From positions 558,001-622,000 of the forward strand of contig CAVOXO010000003.1 of assembly GCA_963700425.1 (NCBI GenBank): a DNA stretch of 64,000 nt. The letters are read 5' to 3'. Numbering within the stretch: position 1 is the stretch's first letter; each line of letters starts with the position of its first letter. The translations under genes and the position numbers were made by a program. Source of the stretch: CAVOXO01 sp963700425 (lineage in GTDB: Bacteria > Actinomycetota > Acidimicrobiia > Acidimicrobiales > Microtrichaceae). This document shows positions 1 through 8,185 of the stretch, one piece after another. The notes under the pieces are model-generated. The model did not search any database and was not told where the DNA came from. It was given only the letters and a program-made list of their open reading frames with translations.

Positions 1-2
1 AG

Positions 3-647
3 GCCGGCATGGAGGTCTCCACGCTGTTGGGTCGCATGCCCTCCGCCGTGGGCTACCAGCCCACTCTCGCCGACGAGATGGGGGCACTCCAGGAGCGGAT
101 CACGTCGACCGGTGGTCGCTCGATCACCTCGCTCCAGGCGGTGTACGTTCCCGCCGACGACTACACCGACCCCGCGCCGTTCACGTCGTTCACCCACTTC
201 GACGGCACCACCGAGTTGTCACGCGACATCGCGGCACTGGGTATCTACCCCGCCGTGGATCCGTTGTCCTCCACCTCCACCATCCTGGCGCCCGAGGTCG
301 TGGGCGAGCGCCACTATCGGGTGGCCCGAGGAGTGCAGGAGATCCTCCAGCGCTACAAGGAGCTGCAGGACATCATCGCCATCCTGGGTCTCGACGAGCT
401 GTCCGAGGAGGACCGCATCACCGTCGACCGGGCCCGCAAGGTCCAGAAGTTCCTCGCGCAGCCGATGTACGTGGCCGAGGTGTTCACCGGACTGCCGGGC
501 ATCACCACGCCCGTCGACGAGACGATCGACAGCTTCGAAGCGCTCATCTCCGGCGAACTCGACGACCTGCCCGAGCAGGCCTTCTACAACGTGGGCGGCG
601 CCGAGGATGCCCTCCGCAAGGCCAAGGACATCGAGAAGAACTCCTGA
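3..647 (+). CDS. atpD: ATP synthase F1 beta subunit, C-terminal part (cut by window start)
   Basis: Catalytic beta subunit of the membrane-bound F1Fo ATP synthase; only the last ~215 residues are present because the window opens inside the gene. The visible part begins with AGMEVSTLLGRMPSAVGYQP, matching the region after the nucleotide-binding core. It continues through TDPAPFTSFTHFDGTTELSR and the C-terminal helical domain, with the conserved DELSEEDRITVDRARKVQ stretch typical of the ATPase beta family. atpC follows after 2 bases, the usual operon order. No internal start should be assumed; the ATG at position 9 is simply a methionine inside the protein. Confidence 0.96.
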   Translation, partial: AGMEVSTLLGRMPSAVGYQPTLADEMGALQERITSTGGRSITSLQAVYVPADDYTDPAPFTSFTHFDGTTELSRDIAALGIYPAVDPLSSTSTILAPEVVGERHYRVARGVQEILQRYKELQDIIAILGLDELSEEDRITVDRARKVQKFLAQPMYVAEVFTGLPGITTPVDETIDSFEALISGELDDLPEQAFYNVGGAEDALRKAKDIEKNS

Positions 648-649
648 CC

Positions 650-1042
650 ATGGCCCTTCACGTCGAACTCGTCAGTCCCGAATCCATCGCCTTCTCCGGC
701 GATGCCACCATGGTGGTGGCGCGCGTCGCCGAGGGCGACATCGCGTTCCAGCCGGGTCACGTGCCCTTCGTCGGAACCCTCCAGACCCACCCCGTGCGGG
801 TCATCATGGCCGATGGCGACGAGGTGACCATCGCCGTCCACCAGGGTTTCGTCGAGGTGTCCCACGACGACGTCACGATCCTGTCCGACGTCTGCGAGCT
901 GGCCGAGGACATCGACGTCCGTCGGGCGACCGCCGCGCGGGAGCGCGCCGCAGCCCAGCTCGCTGCGGATGCCACCGACGACGCCGCCGCTGCGGCTCTC
1001 AGACGGGCCGAGGTGCGCCTGATGGTGGCGGGCGCTCAGTAG
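650..1042 (+). CDS. atpC: ATP synthase F1 epsilon subunit
   Basis: Epsilon subunit of the F1Fo ATP synthase rotor, which couples and inhibits the catalytic head. 130 residues, the normal family length. The N-terminal beta-sandwich is recognisable (MALHVELVSPESIAFSGDA, GHVPFVGTLQTHPVRV), followed by a short Ala-rich helical C-terminus. It starts 2 bases after atpD stops, so the two are cotranscribed, and it is the last gene of the operon. Its 3' end overlaps the convergent glpX by 7 bases, leaving no room for a separate terminator. Confidence 0.95.
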   Translation: MALHVELVSPESIAFSGDATMVVARVAEGDIAFQPGHVPFVGTLQTHPVRVIMADGDEVTIAVHQGFVEVSHDDVTILSDVCELAEDIDVRRATAARERAAAQLAADATDDAAAAALRRAEVRLMVAGAQ

Positions 1043-2007
1043 TCGTACTTGTCAGGACGGTGCTGGGCGTTGACCATGCGCACGGTTCCCGATTGTGAGC
1101 GCATCACCAGCGACTGCGTTGTCGCCCGTCGGCCCGCATAGTGGACGCCGTCGAGTAGCTCGCCGTCGGTGATCCCGGTCGCGGCGAAGAAGCAGTTGTC
1201 GCTGGAGATCAGGTCGTCCTGGGTGAGGACCGCGTCGAGGTCGTATCCCGCGGCGACGGCTGCGTCGCGTTCGGCGTCGTTGCGTGGCCACAGCCGACCC
1301 TGCTGGGAGCCGCCCATCGACTTCATGGCCGCGGCGGCGATCACTCCTTCGGGTGTGCCGCCGATGCCGAACATGATGTCGGCGCCGGAATCGGGCCACG
1401 CCGTGGAGATCGCGCCGGCCACGTCACCGTCGGGGATGAGCCGGATCCGGGCCCCCGCGCTCCGCACCTCGTCGATGAGATCACGGTGGCGGTCGCGGTC
1501 GAGGATCACCGCCGTCAGGTCGCGGACCCCGGTGCCCTTCGCCTCGGCCACCCGGTTCAGGTTCTCGGTCACCGACTCGTTGATGTCGATCACGTGGGCC
1601 GCATCGGGGCCGACGGCCAGCTTGTCCATGTAGACGCAGGGGCCGGGATTGAACATCGACCCGCGGTCGGCCACGGCGATCACGGCGATCGCATTGCCGC
1701 GGCCCAGGGCGGTGAGCGTGGTTCCGTCGATGGGGTCGACGGCGATGTCGCATTCGAACCCGTCGCCGTTTCCGACCTCCTCGCCGTTGAACAGCATGGG
1801 CGCCTCGTCCTTCTCGCCCTCCCCGATGATCACCGTGCCGGTCATGTCGACCGAACGGAGCATGTGGCGCATGGCGTCCACGGCGGCACCGTCAGCGCCG
1901 TTCTTGTCGCCGCGACCCATCCATCGGGAGGCTGCGAGCGCCGCGGCCTCGGTGACGCGCACGAGTTCGAGTGCGAGGTTGCGGTCCGGGTTCTGCTTGG
2001 CGTTCAT
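1036..2007 (-). CDS. glpX: Class II fructose-1,6-bisphosphatase
   Basis: Hydrolyses fructose 1,6-bisphosphate to fructose 6-phosphate in gluconeogenesis. 323 residues, close to the usual GlpX length. Metal/phosphate-site motifs of the Li+-sensitive phosphatase superfamily are visible: GEGEKDEAPMLFNGEEVG, then DPIDGTTLTALGRGNAIAV, and later GIGGTPEGVIAAAAMK. I chose the ATG at 2007, giving MNAKQNPDRNLALELVRVTE, over the longer GTG version. A TATCGT box lies 6 bases upstream (2014-2019), which fits a leaderless transcript, and the extra N-terminus looks non-conserved. Divergent from the gene at 2074. Confidence 0.93.
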   Translation of the reverse strand: MNAKQNPDRNLALELVRVTEAAALAASRWMGRGDKNGADGAAVDAMRHMLRSVDMTGTVIIGEGEKDEAPMLFNGEEVGNGDGFECDIAVDPIDGTTLTALGRGNAIAVIAVADRGSMFNPGPCVYMDKLAVGPDAAHVIDINESVTENLNRVAEAKGTGVRDLTAVILDRDRHRDLIDEVRSAGARIRLIPDGDVAGAISTAWPDSGADIMFGIGGTPEGVIAAAAMKSMGGSQQGRLWPRNDAERDAAVAAGYDLDAVLTQDDLISSDNCFFAATGITDGELLDGVHYAGRRATTQSLVMRSQSGTVRMVNAQHRPDKYDY

Positions 2008-2073
2008 GCTGCGACGATACCGACCGGGGTCCGTCTGGCTCGAATTCCCCCGGGGGAGTGGCATGATGTCGCC

Positions 2074-2844
2074 GTGTCAGACGACGTGACCTCATCCGAC
2101 GGAGCCGACGAGGTCCCCGCGACCGATTCCGACGATCGGGATCCAGGGGGCGTGGGCGGACATGACTCGCTCGGCTACGACCTGTCCGAATTCTCCGAGG
2201 AGGCCCGCGAGCACGTCGAGTCCCTCCTGGTCGCCAATGACATCTCGAGGGTCTGGCAGGGGGCGACGGTGGCGGTGTCCGGGCTCGACGAGGAGGTCGT
2301 CGAGCGGATCATCGACGAAGCGATGGCCACCGACCGGCCGGTTCTGGACCGGGACCGTGAGAGGGTGGTGTACGAGGTGGGCGACTGGCCCACGTCCCTC
2401 GAGACCGCGTTGACCGAGGCGCTCTCGATCGCCGAGATCGCCTTCGAGTGGAACATCGACGGCGATCTCGTCGTGTACGCAGAGGACGAGGATCGGGTCG
2501 AGGCCATACTCGACACCCTTCCCGATCCGGCCGATCCCGACAGGGTCGACGGAGAGGGGCTCGACGCCAACGCCGTCATGACCGCGCTCTTCCTGGCGGT
2601 CAAGACGCTGGCAACGGACCCCCGCAACGCGCACGCGGTCCTCGCGGCGAGCAACGCGGCCGACCAGATGGAGCTCCTGGGGCTTCCGTTCGGCTTCGAG
2701 GCGCCGATGTGGCGTCGCCTCGTTCGTCGGGCCTGTGAGCTGCGCGATGCACTCGATGCCGAGGAGGGCCCCGACTCCTGGAGCGACGAGCAGGTCTCCG
2801 ACGCGTCGACGACGCTCCGCGATCAGCTCGCGCCCCTGGTCTGA
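2074..2844 (+). CDS. Hypothetical acidic protein with two similar N-terminal modules
   Basis: 256 residues, cytoplasmic, no membrane segment or signal peptide. After a disordered Asp/Ser-rich start (~residues 1-35), two stretches share a pattern. One runs over ~45-85 (RVWQGATVAVSGLDEEVVER) and the other over ~100-145 (FEWNIDGDLVVYAEDEDRVE). Each has a helix, a W-containing strand, a second strand, then Asp/Glu and a V..I.D helix. The layout resembles small DUF2007-type putative signalling domains, but I cannot assign the family. The C-terminal ~100 residues are helical. GTG start chosen for a CATGAT box 6 bases upstream; it is divergent from glpX. Function unknown. Confidence 0.75.
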   Translation: MSDDVTSSDGADEVPATDSDDRDPGGVGGHDSLGYDLSEFSEEAREHVESLLVANDISRVWQGATVAVSGLDEEVVERIIDEAMATDRPVLDRDRERVVYEVGDWPTSLETALTEALSIAEIAFEWNIDGDLVVYAEDEDRVEAILDTLPDPADPDRVDGEGLDANAVMTALFLAVKTLATDPRNAHAVLAASNAADQMELLGLPFGFEAPMWRRLVRRACELRDALDAEEGPDSWSDEQVSDASTTLRDQLAPLV

Positions 2845-2866
2845 TCGGCGAACGGTACGGTGGGGG

Positions 2867-3586
2867 ATGGTCGTCGCGGAGATCGAGGTCTTCGTCTCAC
2901 CCCCTCACGCCCCCACCCGCCGGATCTCGATGGGCACGCAGAACCTGCCCACCGACAACGGCAGCGAGTTCGCGGCGGTGCTGATCGGGGCCATCGTCTC
3001 GCGGTACTGGGGTCGCGTCGACGACGATGTGGCGGAGTCACTCGACGCTCTCGTCGATGACGTCGAGGCCGGGCGACGGCTCGCCCAACCGCGGGTACGG
3101 CACCGGTTGCAGGACGACCGGATCGGACTGAAGCGGTGCACCCACCGACTGGTCGGCGTCGGGGATGCTCTCCGAATCGAGGTGGCTGAGCGCCCCGGGT
3201 CCCCTCTCCAACATCTTCTGGCGGCCGCGTACGCCATCGCGTCGGTCCGCCCCGCAGCGCGCCCGATCCTGGCGTCGGCATTCCGGTACGGCGCGTCGTG
3301 GAGGGGCGAGCTCGACGCGACCTTCATCGCCCGGCTGGCCCGCCGGCAGGTGTCGATCGCCGATCACGGAACGGCGCACGTCGCGTGGGCTCTGTCGGTA
3401 CTTGATCTCGGCGAAGGTCCCGACGGTGGGGAACGACGGGACGGCGTGGATCGCCGAGAGATCATGCGGGCGTTCCGCGAGCGACTGGTAGAGGTGCACC
3501 CCGACCTCGGCGCCGACGACTCCGCCGCGGCGCACCGAATCGGCGAGCTGGCCGAGGCCCGCCGAATTCTCATGGCACGGTGTTGA
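2867..3586 (+). CDS. Hypothetical protein with a C-terminal J-domain-like segment
   Basis: 239 residues. The first ~170 are not recognised and carry many Arg/Ala helices. The last ~50 (REIMRAFRERLVEVHPDLGA, then AHRIGELAEARRILMARC) match the helix II - HPD - helix III layout of a DnaJ J domain, with the HPD tripeptide intact. J domains stimulate Hsp70 ATPase, so this may be a DnaK partner with an unknown substrate arm. A J domain at the C-terminus is less common than at the N-terminus. ATG at 2867 is preceded by a G-rich stretch. The downstream hydrolase start overlaps this stop, suggesting cotranscription. Confidence 0.7.
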   Translation: MVVAEIEVFVSPPHAPTRRISMGTQNLPTDNGSEFAAVLIGAIVSRYWGRVDDDVAESLDALVDDVEAGRRLAQPRVRHRLQDDRIGLKRCTHRLVGVGDALRIEVAERPGSPLQHLLAAAYAIASVRPAARPILASAFRYGASWRGELDATFIARLARRQVSIADHGTAHVAWALSVLDLGEGPDGGERRDGVDRREIMRAFRERLVEVHPDLGADDSAAAHRIGELAEARRILMARC

Positions 3587-4152
3587 CGACACCGGTCGAC
3601 GGACTTCTCCTCCTGCCCGGATCGGGGTCGGGGATGGATCACCCCGCCCTCGTGGCCATCGAGGACCGCGTCGGGTCATCGAAGGTGGCGCGCCGCGAGT
3701 TCGCCTACCGCACCGCGGGCCGAGCCTTCCCCGATCGTGCCCCTGCTCTCGTGGTGGAGCTCGACGCGATCGTCGGCGCGGTGTGCGGTGACCTGGGAGT
3801 CGATCCGGAGAGACTGGCCGTCGGCGGGCGTTCGATGGGCGGTCGCATCGCCTCGATGTGGGCGGCCCGACGCGTCGATCCGGGTCCTGCCGCCTTGGTG
3901 CTCATCTCCTATCCGCTCCACCCGCCCCGCAAGCCCGACAAGCTCAGGACCGACCACTTCGGCGGGATCACCGTTCCCTCTCTGTTCATCTCCGGTACGC
4001 GTGACGAGTTCGGATCGCCCGACGAGTTGGAAGCGGCGACCTCGTCGATTCCGGGCCCGGTGACCCATCGGTGGATCGACGGCGGGCGGCACGACCTGGC
4101 CGGCCGCGACGAGGCGGTGGCCGAGATCGTCGAGGAGTTCGTCAGTCGCTGA
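3580..4152 (+). CDS. Alpha/beta hydrolase of the KANL3/Tex30 (dienelactone hydrolase-like) group
   Basis: 190 residues, soluble. The nucleophile elbow is GGRSMGGRIASMWAAR, with Ser in the G-x-S-x-G context. The acid is probably Asp in SGTRDEFGSPDELE, and the base is His in DGGRHDLAG. The short N-terminus (VDGLLLLPGSGSGMDHPALV) supplies an oxyanion-hole-like PGSGS loop. This is the normal size for small prokaryotic Tex30-like hydrolases; the substrate is not known. GTG at 3580 overlaps the previous gene's stop, with an in-frame TTG at 3583 as an alternative. The 3' end overlaps the convergent transpeptidase gene by 11 bases. Confidence 0.8.
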   Translation: MLTTPVDGLLLLPGSGSGMDHPALVAIEDRVGSSKVARREFAYRTAGRAFPDRAPALVVELDAIVGAVCGDLGVDPERLAVGGRSMGGRIASMWAARRVDPGPAALVLISYPLHPPRKPDKLRTDHFGGITVPSLFISGTRDEFGSPDELEAATSSIPGPVTHRWIDGGRHDLAGRDEAVAEIVEEFVSR

Positions 4153-4957
4153 TGGTGACGGGGGTGCCGAGCGGTAGCGCCATTGCCGCGACCGCGGTGA
4201 TGTCCTCGTTGGTCATGCGGACACAACCGTGGGACACCTCCCCCCCGATCAGCTCGGGTTGGTTGGTTCCGTGGATGCCGATGACACCGTCGGGGAACTG
4301 CTCGTTGTTGATCTCGTCCGAATGTCCCGACAGGCCGTACGCGAGCGGGCCGTACGCTCCGTCGGGATCGGCCGGGGCCAGCAGCTCCTTCACGAAGAAG
4401 TAGCCGGTCGGCGTCGGGGTCCCGGGCTCCCCGATGGCCACGGTGAACGATCCGATCGGTTCACCCTGGTTCGAGACGGTCAGGGTCCTGGCGCCCAGCT
4501 CGATCGCAATGGCCAGGTCGGTGTACGCCATCTCGACGTCAGCCGCCTTCACCCATCCCGTCGACCCGTTCGGCCTCACGGGCAGGTACACCTCGTGCCA
4601 CGCGATCCCGTCGGATTCGACGAACCGCTCCTTGACGAGGAACGTCATGTCGACGTCGTTGTCGTTCTTGTTGGCCAGTACGACGGTCTCGGGGACGCCC
4701 GTCTCCGACATGTCGAGCTGGAGCGGTTCCCCCGCCGGTGCGTCGAGAATCGTCACCTCGGGGACCGTTTCCTTGACCGTGGCGATCCACCGTCGGTACT
4801 CGGGGTCGGGCGGAGGTTCGGGGATCGTGGAGCTGACGGCTTTCGCCGGGTCTGCGGTTGCCGACGTGGCCGAGTCGCTTCCGCACGAGACCGCTGCCAG
4901 GGCCAGTGCCACGCCGACGATCACCGACATCGCCCGACGGGAGGGGTGTGAACGCAT
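4142..4957 (-). CDS. L,D-transpeptidase (YkuD domain) lipoprotein
   Basis: Probable exported enzyme making or attaching 3-3 peptidoglycan cross-links. 271 residues. The N-terminus has a basic stretch, a hydrophobic core and a lipobox-like end (LALAAVSCGSDS), so I infer a lipoprotein. Residues ~60-130 form an SH3-like/linker region. The YkuD catalytic domain is C-terminal, with IGIHGTNQPELIGG and the hallmark SHGCVRM containing the active-site Cys. The ATG at 4957 has a TAGCCT box 7 bases upstream, fitting a leaderless start. The reading frame stays open far upstream into the neighbouring transporter gene, but that is GC-rich shadow and not part of this protein. Confidence 0.92.
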   Translation of the reverse strand: MRSHPSRRAMSVIVGVALALAAVSCGSDSATSATADPAKAVSSTIPEPPPDPEYRRWIATVKETVPEVTILDAPAGEPLQLDMSETGVPETVVLANKNDNDVDMTFLVKERFVESDGIAWHEVYLPVRPNGSTGWVKAADVEMAYTDLAIAIELGARTLTVSNQGEPIGSFTVAIGEPGTPTPTGYFFVKELLAPADPDGAYGPLAYGLSGHSDEINNEQFPDGVIGIHGTNQPELIGGEVSHGCVRMTNEDITAVAAMALPLGTPVTISD

Positions 4958-4995
4958 GGCGTCGAGGCTATCGAGCGGTGCGGGGGGTTCGGCGG

Positions 4996-6499
4996 TCAGG
5001 TCCGGTCCTCCGGGTTGATCGATTCCAGGGACTCGCCGGCGGTCTCGGGAATCCAGAACAGCAGCGCCGCGGCCAACAGCGGTGCGATCGCCAACAGACG
5101 TGTCGTGGTCGCGTAGTCGGCCCCGCTGTCGACATCGATCAGTCGAGCGGCCACAACGAATCCGGCGACGCTCCCGGCCACCGCCGCGATGTTGGTCCAA
5201 CCGCTGGACAGGCCGCGCCGTCCGGTGGGGAACAACTCCGGCTGGAGAGCACCGAGCGACGGCACGATCGCCGCTCCGACGATCGACCCCAGGAGCGACC
5301 CCACCCACATCGCCGCGCCGTCGGAGGAGAACATGATGGCGTTGCCGACGGCGAATCCGGTGAGACCGATGAGTGCGGTGAACCGTCGCGAGACCCTGTC
5401 CGACAGCCTCGATCCGGCCCATACCCCGAGCCCACCCCAGGTGTTGGTGAGAAGGAGGAAGGCCGTCACCCCCGACCCGCTCAACCCCCTGACCGTGGTG
5501 AGGTAGTCGTTCTGGAGCTGGGAGGTGGGCCCGGCGAAGACATTGAGCAACAGGAAGATCAGCCCGACCACGGCGAGGCGTCGTCCACTCAGGTGCGATC
5601 TGGGGGCATGGTGCGACACCATCTCCTCGAATCGCCGGGTCTCGGGGAGCCGAGACACGGTGATCATCGCGATGACGCCGGCGGGCGCGGCGACGAGGAA
5701 GAGGAGTCGCCATGCTCCGGGATCGAGATCGACGAGCGGTAGGAACCACAGCACCATTCCGACGCCGAGCCCGCCGCTGAGGGCGGTGACGCCGATGCCG
5801 AACGCCCGGGCGGCGGCTGGCATCTCCTCGGCGCAGACCACGGCGATCAGAAGTGCGCCGGCGGCGACGAATCCACGGGCACCGAGCTGGGTGACCGTCA
5901 GCATCGAGAGGGTGGGGGCGAACGCGGTGAGGAACGACATGAGCGCCGCCCCGGCCAGCGTGAGTCTGATGAGCCGCTTTCGGCCCCAACGATCGGCGGC
6001 GGCGAGAGACACCAGGGTGACGAGCGCACCGATGCGGATGACCGCCAACGCGGTGGACTGCGCGGCGGAGTCGACGCCGAAGTCCTTGGCGGCGAACGCG
6101 ATCGTCTGGCTCACCAACCCGCCGATGAAGCCGGCGACGACCGCCAGCGTGCACGCCCGGGCCAGCACCTCGCTCTCGTGACTCGACAGTCGCGCCGGCG
6201 GCGTCCACCACGCCGAACCCGACGGTGATGACGCCACCACCCGACGGAGGAAGACGTCGATGGGTCGCCCCCACAGCGGCGCCGCGAACGCGGTAGGTGA
6301 CGCGTTGGACCGCCGTGGGCCCGGGGTCGTCGAGGTCGCCAGCGGGCTCCACCCGCCTCTCCCACACGCCGAACGGTCCGTGGGCGGCGATGAAGACGCC
6401 GGGTTCGGTCTGCTGCTCCTTGATGACGATGTCGTCGCGGGCCTCGAGCGCCTCAGCGATGGCCTCGGCCCCGCTCAACGTGGATTCGATGATGGCCAT
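4996..6499 (-). CDS. MFS transporter with an N-terminal soluble extension (frameshifted)
   Basis: Integral membrane permease, about 500 residues once one extra base near 6265-6285 is ignored. The first ~90 residues (MAIIESTLSGAEAIAEALEA onward) are soluble and precede the first membrane segment (ACTLAVVAGFIGGLVSQTIA). The MFS loop 2-3 motif appears as DRWGRKRLIRL. About twelve hydrophobic segments follow, with a sugar/organic-solute-type ending (FWIPETAGESLESI). The frame change joins VTYRVR to APLWGRPIDVFLRR. The start at 6499 leaves 62 bases to the divergent murA. The substrate is unknown. Confidence 0.82.
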
Positions 6500-6561
6500 C
6501 AGTCGCTCGCGGTCGGCCCGGATGATCGCGGGAGGGGGGTGGGGCGAGCATACTTTCCGGC

Positions 6562-7809
6562 ATGGAGGCACTCACCGTGCGGTCGGGAACCCAGCTGTCG
6601 GGTGAGGTCTCCATCTGTGGCGCCAAGAACTCGGCGCTGAAGATCATGGCCGCCACCGTGATGGCCCCAGGCGAGTTCACCCTTCTCAACGTGCCGCGGA
6701 TCTCCGATGTGGAATGGATGGGAGAGGTGCTGACCGCCCTCGGAACCGACGTGACGTGGGTCGAGGAGACCACTCTCCACATCGTCACACCCGACGTCGT
6801 GATCCCCGAGACCCCTTATGAGCTGGTCGAGAAGATGCGTGCCTCGACCACGCTCATCGGCGCACTGCTCGCCCGTTGCGGGGAGGCGAGGGTCGCCATG
6901 CCGGGCGGGGACGACTTCGGTGCCCGTCCCATCGACCTCCATCTACGCGGTCTCGAGGCACTCGGCGCTCGTTTCGAGCTCTCTCACGGCACGATCATCG
7001 GAACGTGCTCGAACCTGGTGGGAACGCGGGTGGTGCTCGACTATCCGAGCGTGGGAGCCACCGAGAACCTGATGCTGGCCGCCACCGGTGCCGAAGGAAC
7101 GACGATCATCGACAACGCCGCTCGGGAACCCGAGATCGCCGATCTGGCGACGTTCGTGAATCGGATGGGTGCCCGGGTGCTCGGCGCGGGTTCGGCCACC
7201 ATCACCATCGAAGGCGTGGACGCTCTGCATCCGGCTCGTCACGAGGTGATACCCGACCGCGTCGAAGCCGCCACGTACCTGTCGTTTCTGGGAGCGGCGG
7301 GCGGCGAACTCATGTTGCGCAACGCCAGGGTGGAGCACCTGTCGCTGCTCGTCGACAAGCTCGCCGAGATGGGCATGCGAGTCTCGCCCGACGCGCGCGG
7401 CATCTGGGCTCGAGCGGCCGGGCGCCCCGCCGCGATCTCGGTGGCGACTCTGCCGTATCCGGGAATCGCCACCGACTATCTCCCGATGTTGGTCGCCCTC
7501 CTCAGCGTCGCCGACGGCACGAGCTTCGCCACCGAGAACCTCTTCGCCGGCCGCTTCCGATACGTCGGCGAGCTGATCAGGATGGGCGCGGACATCGCCG
7601 TGGAGGGCCATCACCTGGTCATCCGCGGCAAGCCCGCCCTCTCCGGCGCTCCCGTTCGGGCCCTCGACATACGAGCGGGTGCGGCGCTCGTGGTCGCCGC
7701 ACTGGTCGCGGAGGGAGAGACGCGGATCCTCGACGCCCACCACCTGGCGAGGGGCTATGACCGCTTCGTCGAGAAGCTGACCGGCATCGGTGTGGACATC
7801 TCCGAGTGA
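6562..7809 (+). CDS. murA: UDP-N-acetylglucosamine 1-carboxyvinyltransferase (Asp-117 type)
   Basis: First committed step of peptidoglycan synthesis: transfer of enolpyruvate from PEP to UDP-GlcNAc, in the cytoplasm. 415 residues, standard length. The substrate-binding Lys is at position 22 (CGAKNSALK). The active-site loop reads VAMPGGDDFGARPIDLH: the residue that is Cys115 in E. coli MurA is Asp117 here. The same Cys-to-Asp change is known from Mycobacterium tuberculosis and Chlamydia MurA and makes them naturally insensitive to fosfomycin. ATG at 6562 with CATACT 7 bases upstream suggests a leaderless transcript. Confidence 0.96.
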   Translation: MEALTVRSGTQLSGEVSICGAKNSALKIMAATVMAPGEFTLLNVPRISDVEWMGEVLTALGTDVTWVEETTLHIVTPDVVIPETPYELVEKMRASTTLIGALLARCGEARVAMPGGDDFGARPIDLHLRGLEALGARFELSHGTIIGTCSNLVGTRVVLDYPSVGATENLMLAATGAEGTTIIDNAAREPEIADLATFVNRMGARVLGAGSATITIEGVDALHPARHEVIPDRVEAATYLSFLGAAGGELMLRNARVEHLSLLVDKLAEMGMRVSPDARGIWARAAGRPAAISVATLPYPGIATDYLPMLVALLSVADGTSFATENLFAGRFRYVGELIRMGADIAVEGHHLVIRGKPALSGAPVRALDIRAGAALVVAALVAEGETRILDAHHLARGYDRFVEKLTGIGVDISE

Positions 7810-7921
7810 CAGGGCCCGATCGGGAAGATGTCGGGACACGGCGGTGTTGTGCCCTATGCCCTCCGTCGGCCACGCTTTCCTGGCGTGAGTTCGACGCACC
7901 CGACACCCCTGGAGACCGACC

Positions 7922-8185
7922 GTGTGGGACAAGGTTGCCGATGTCATAGAGATCATCCGCCCGGCGATCCAGGCCGACGGCGGTGACATCGAGTTGCTCG
8001 AGGTCGACGAGAGCGATGGCGTGGTCATCGTTCAGCTCAGCGGGGCCTGCGTGAGCTGCCCCGCGTCAACGGTCACCCTCAAGTCGGGCATCGAGCGGAT
8101 TCTCGTCGATCGCGTCCCCGGCGTGACAGAGGTGCGTCAGCCCGATGACGACCTGATGGACGCCGGCACCACCGTCTCGTTGTGA
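7922..8185 (+). CDS. NifU C-terminal-like Fe-S cluster scaffold protein
   Basis: 87 residues, matching the free-standing NifU C-terminal (Nfu-type) domain that carries or hands over Fe-S clusters. The cluster-binding CxxC is visible in SGACVSCPASTVTLKSGIE, preceded by the typical IRPAIQADGGDIELLEVD. GTG start; the TGA stop overlaps the GTG of the MeaB-type gene, so the two are cotranscribed. The 112 bases separating it from murA hold no gene that I can see. It may serve general Fe-S assembly together with the cysteine desulfurase at 22.6 kb, but that link is inference. Confidence 0.9.
   Translation: MWDKVADVIEIIRPAIQADGGDIELLEVDESDGVVIVQLSGACVSCPASTVTLKSGIERILVDRVPGVTEVRQPDDDLMDAGTTVSL

Noticed and set aside
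4142..6571. A single 809-codon minus-strand ORF
   Set aside because: Its first part is the N-terminus of the frameshifted MFS gene and its last part the separate L,D-transpeptidase with its own signal peptide. The middle is out-of-frame shadow of the MFS coding sequence with Arg/Gly-rich, non-protein-like composition.
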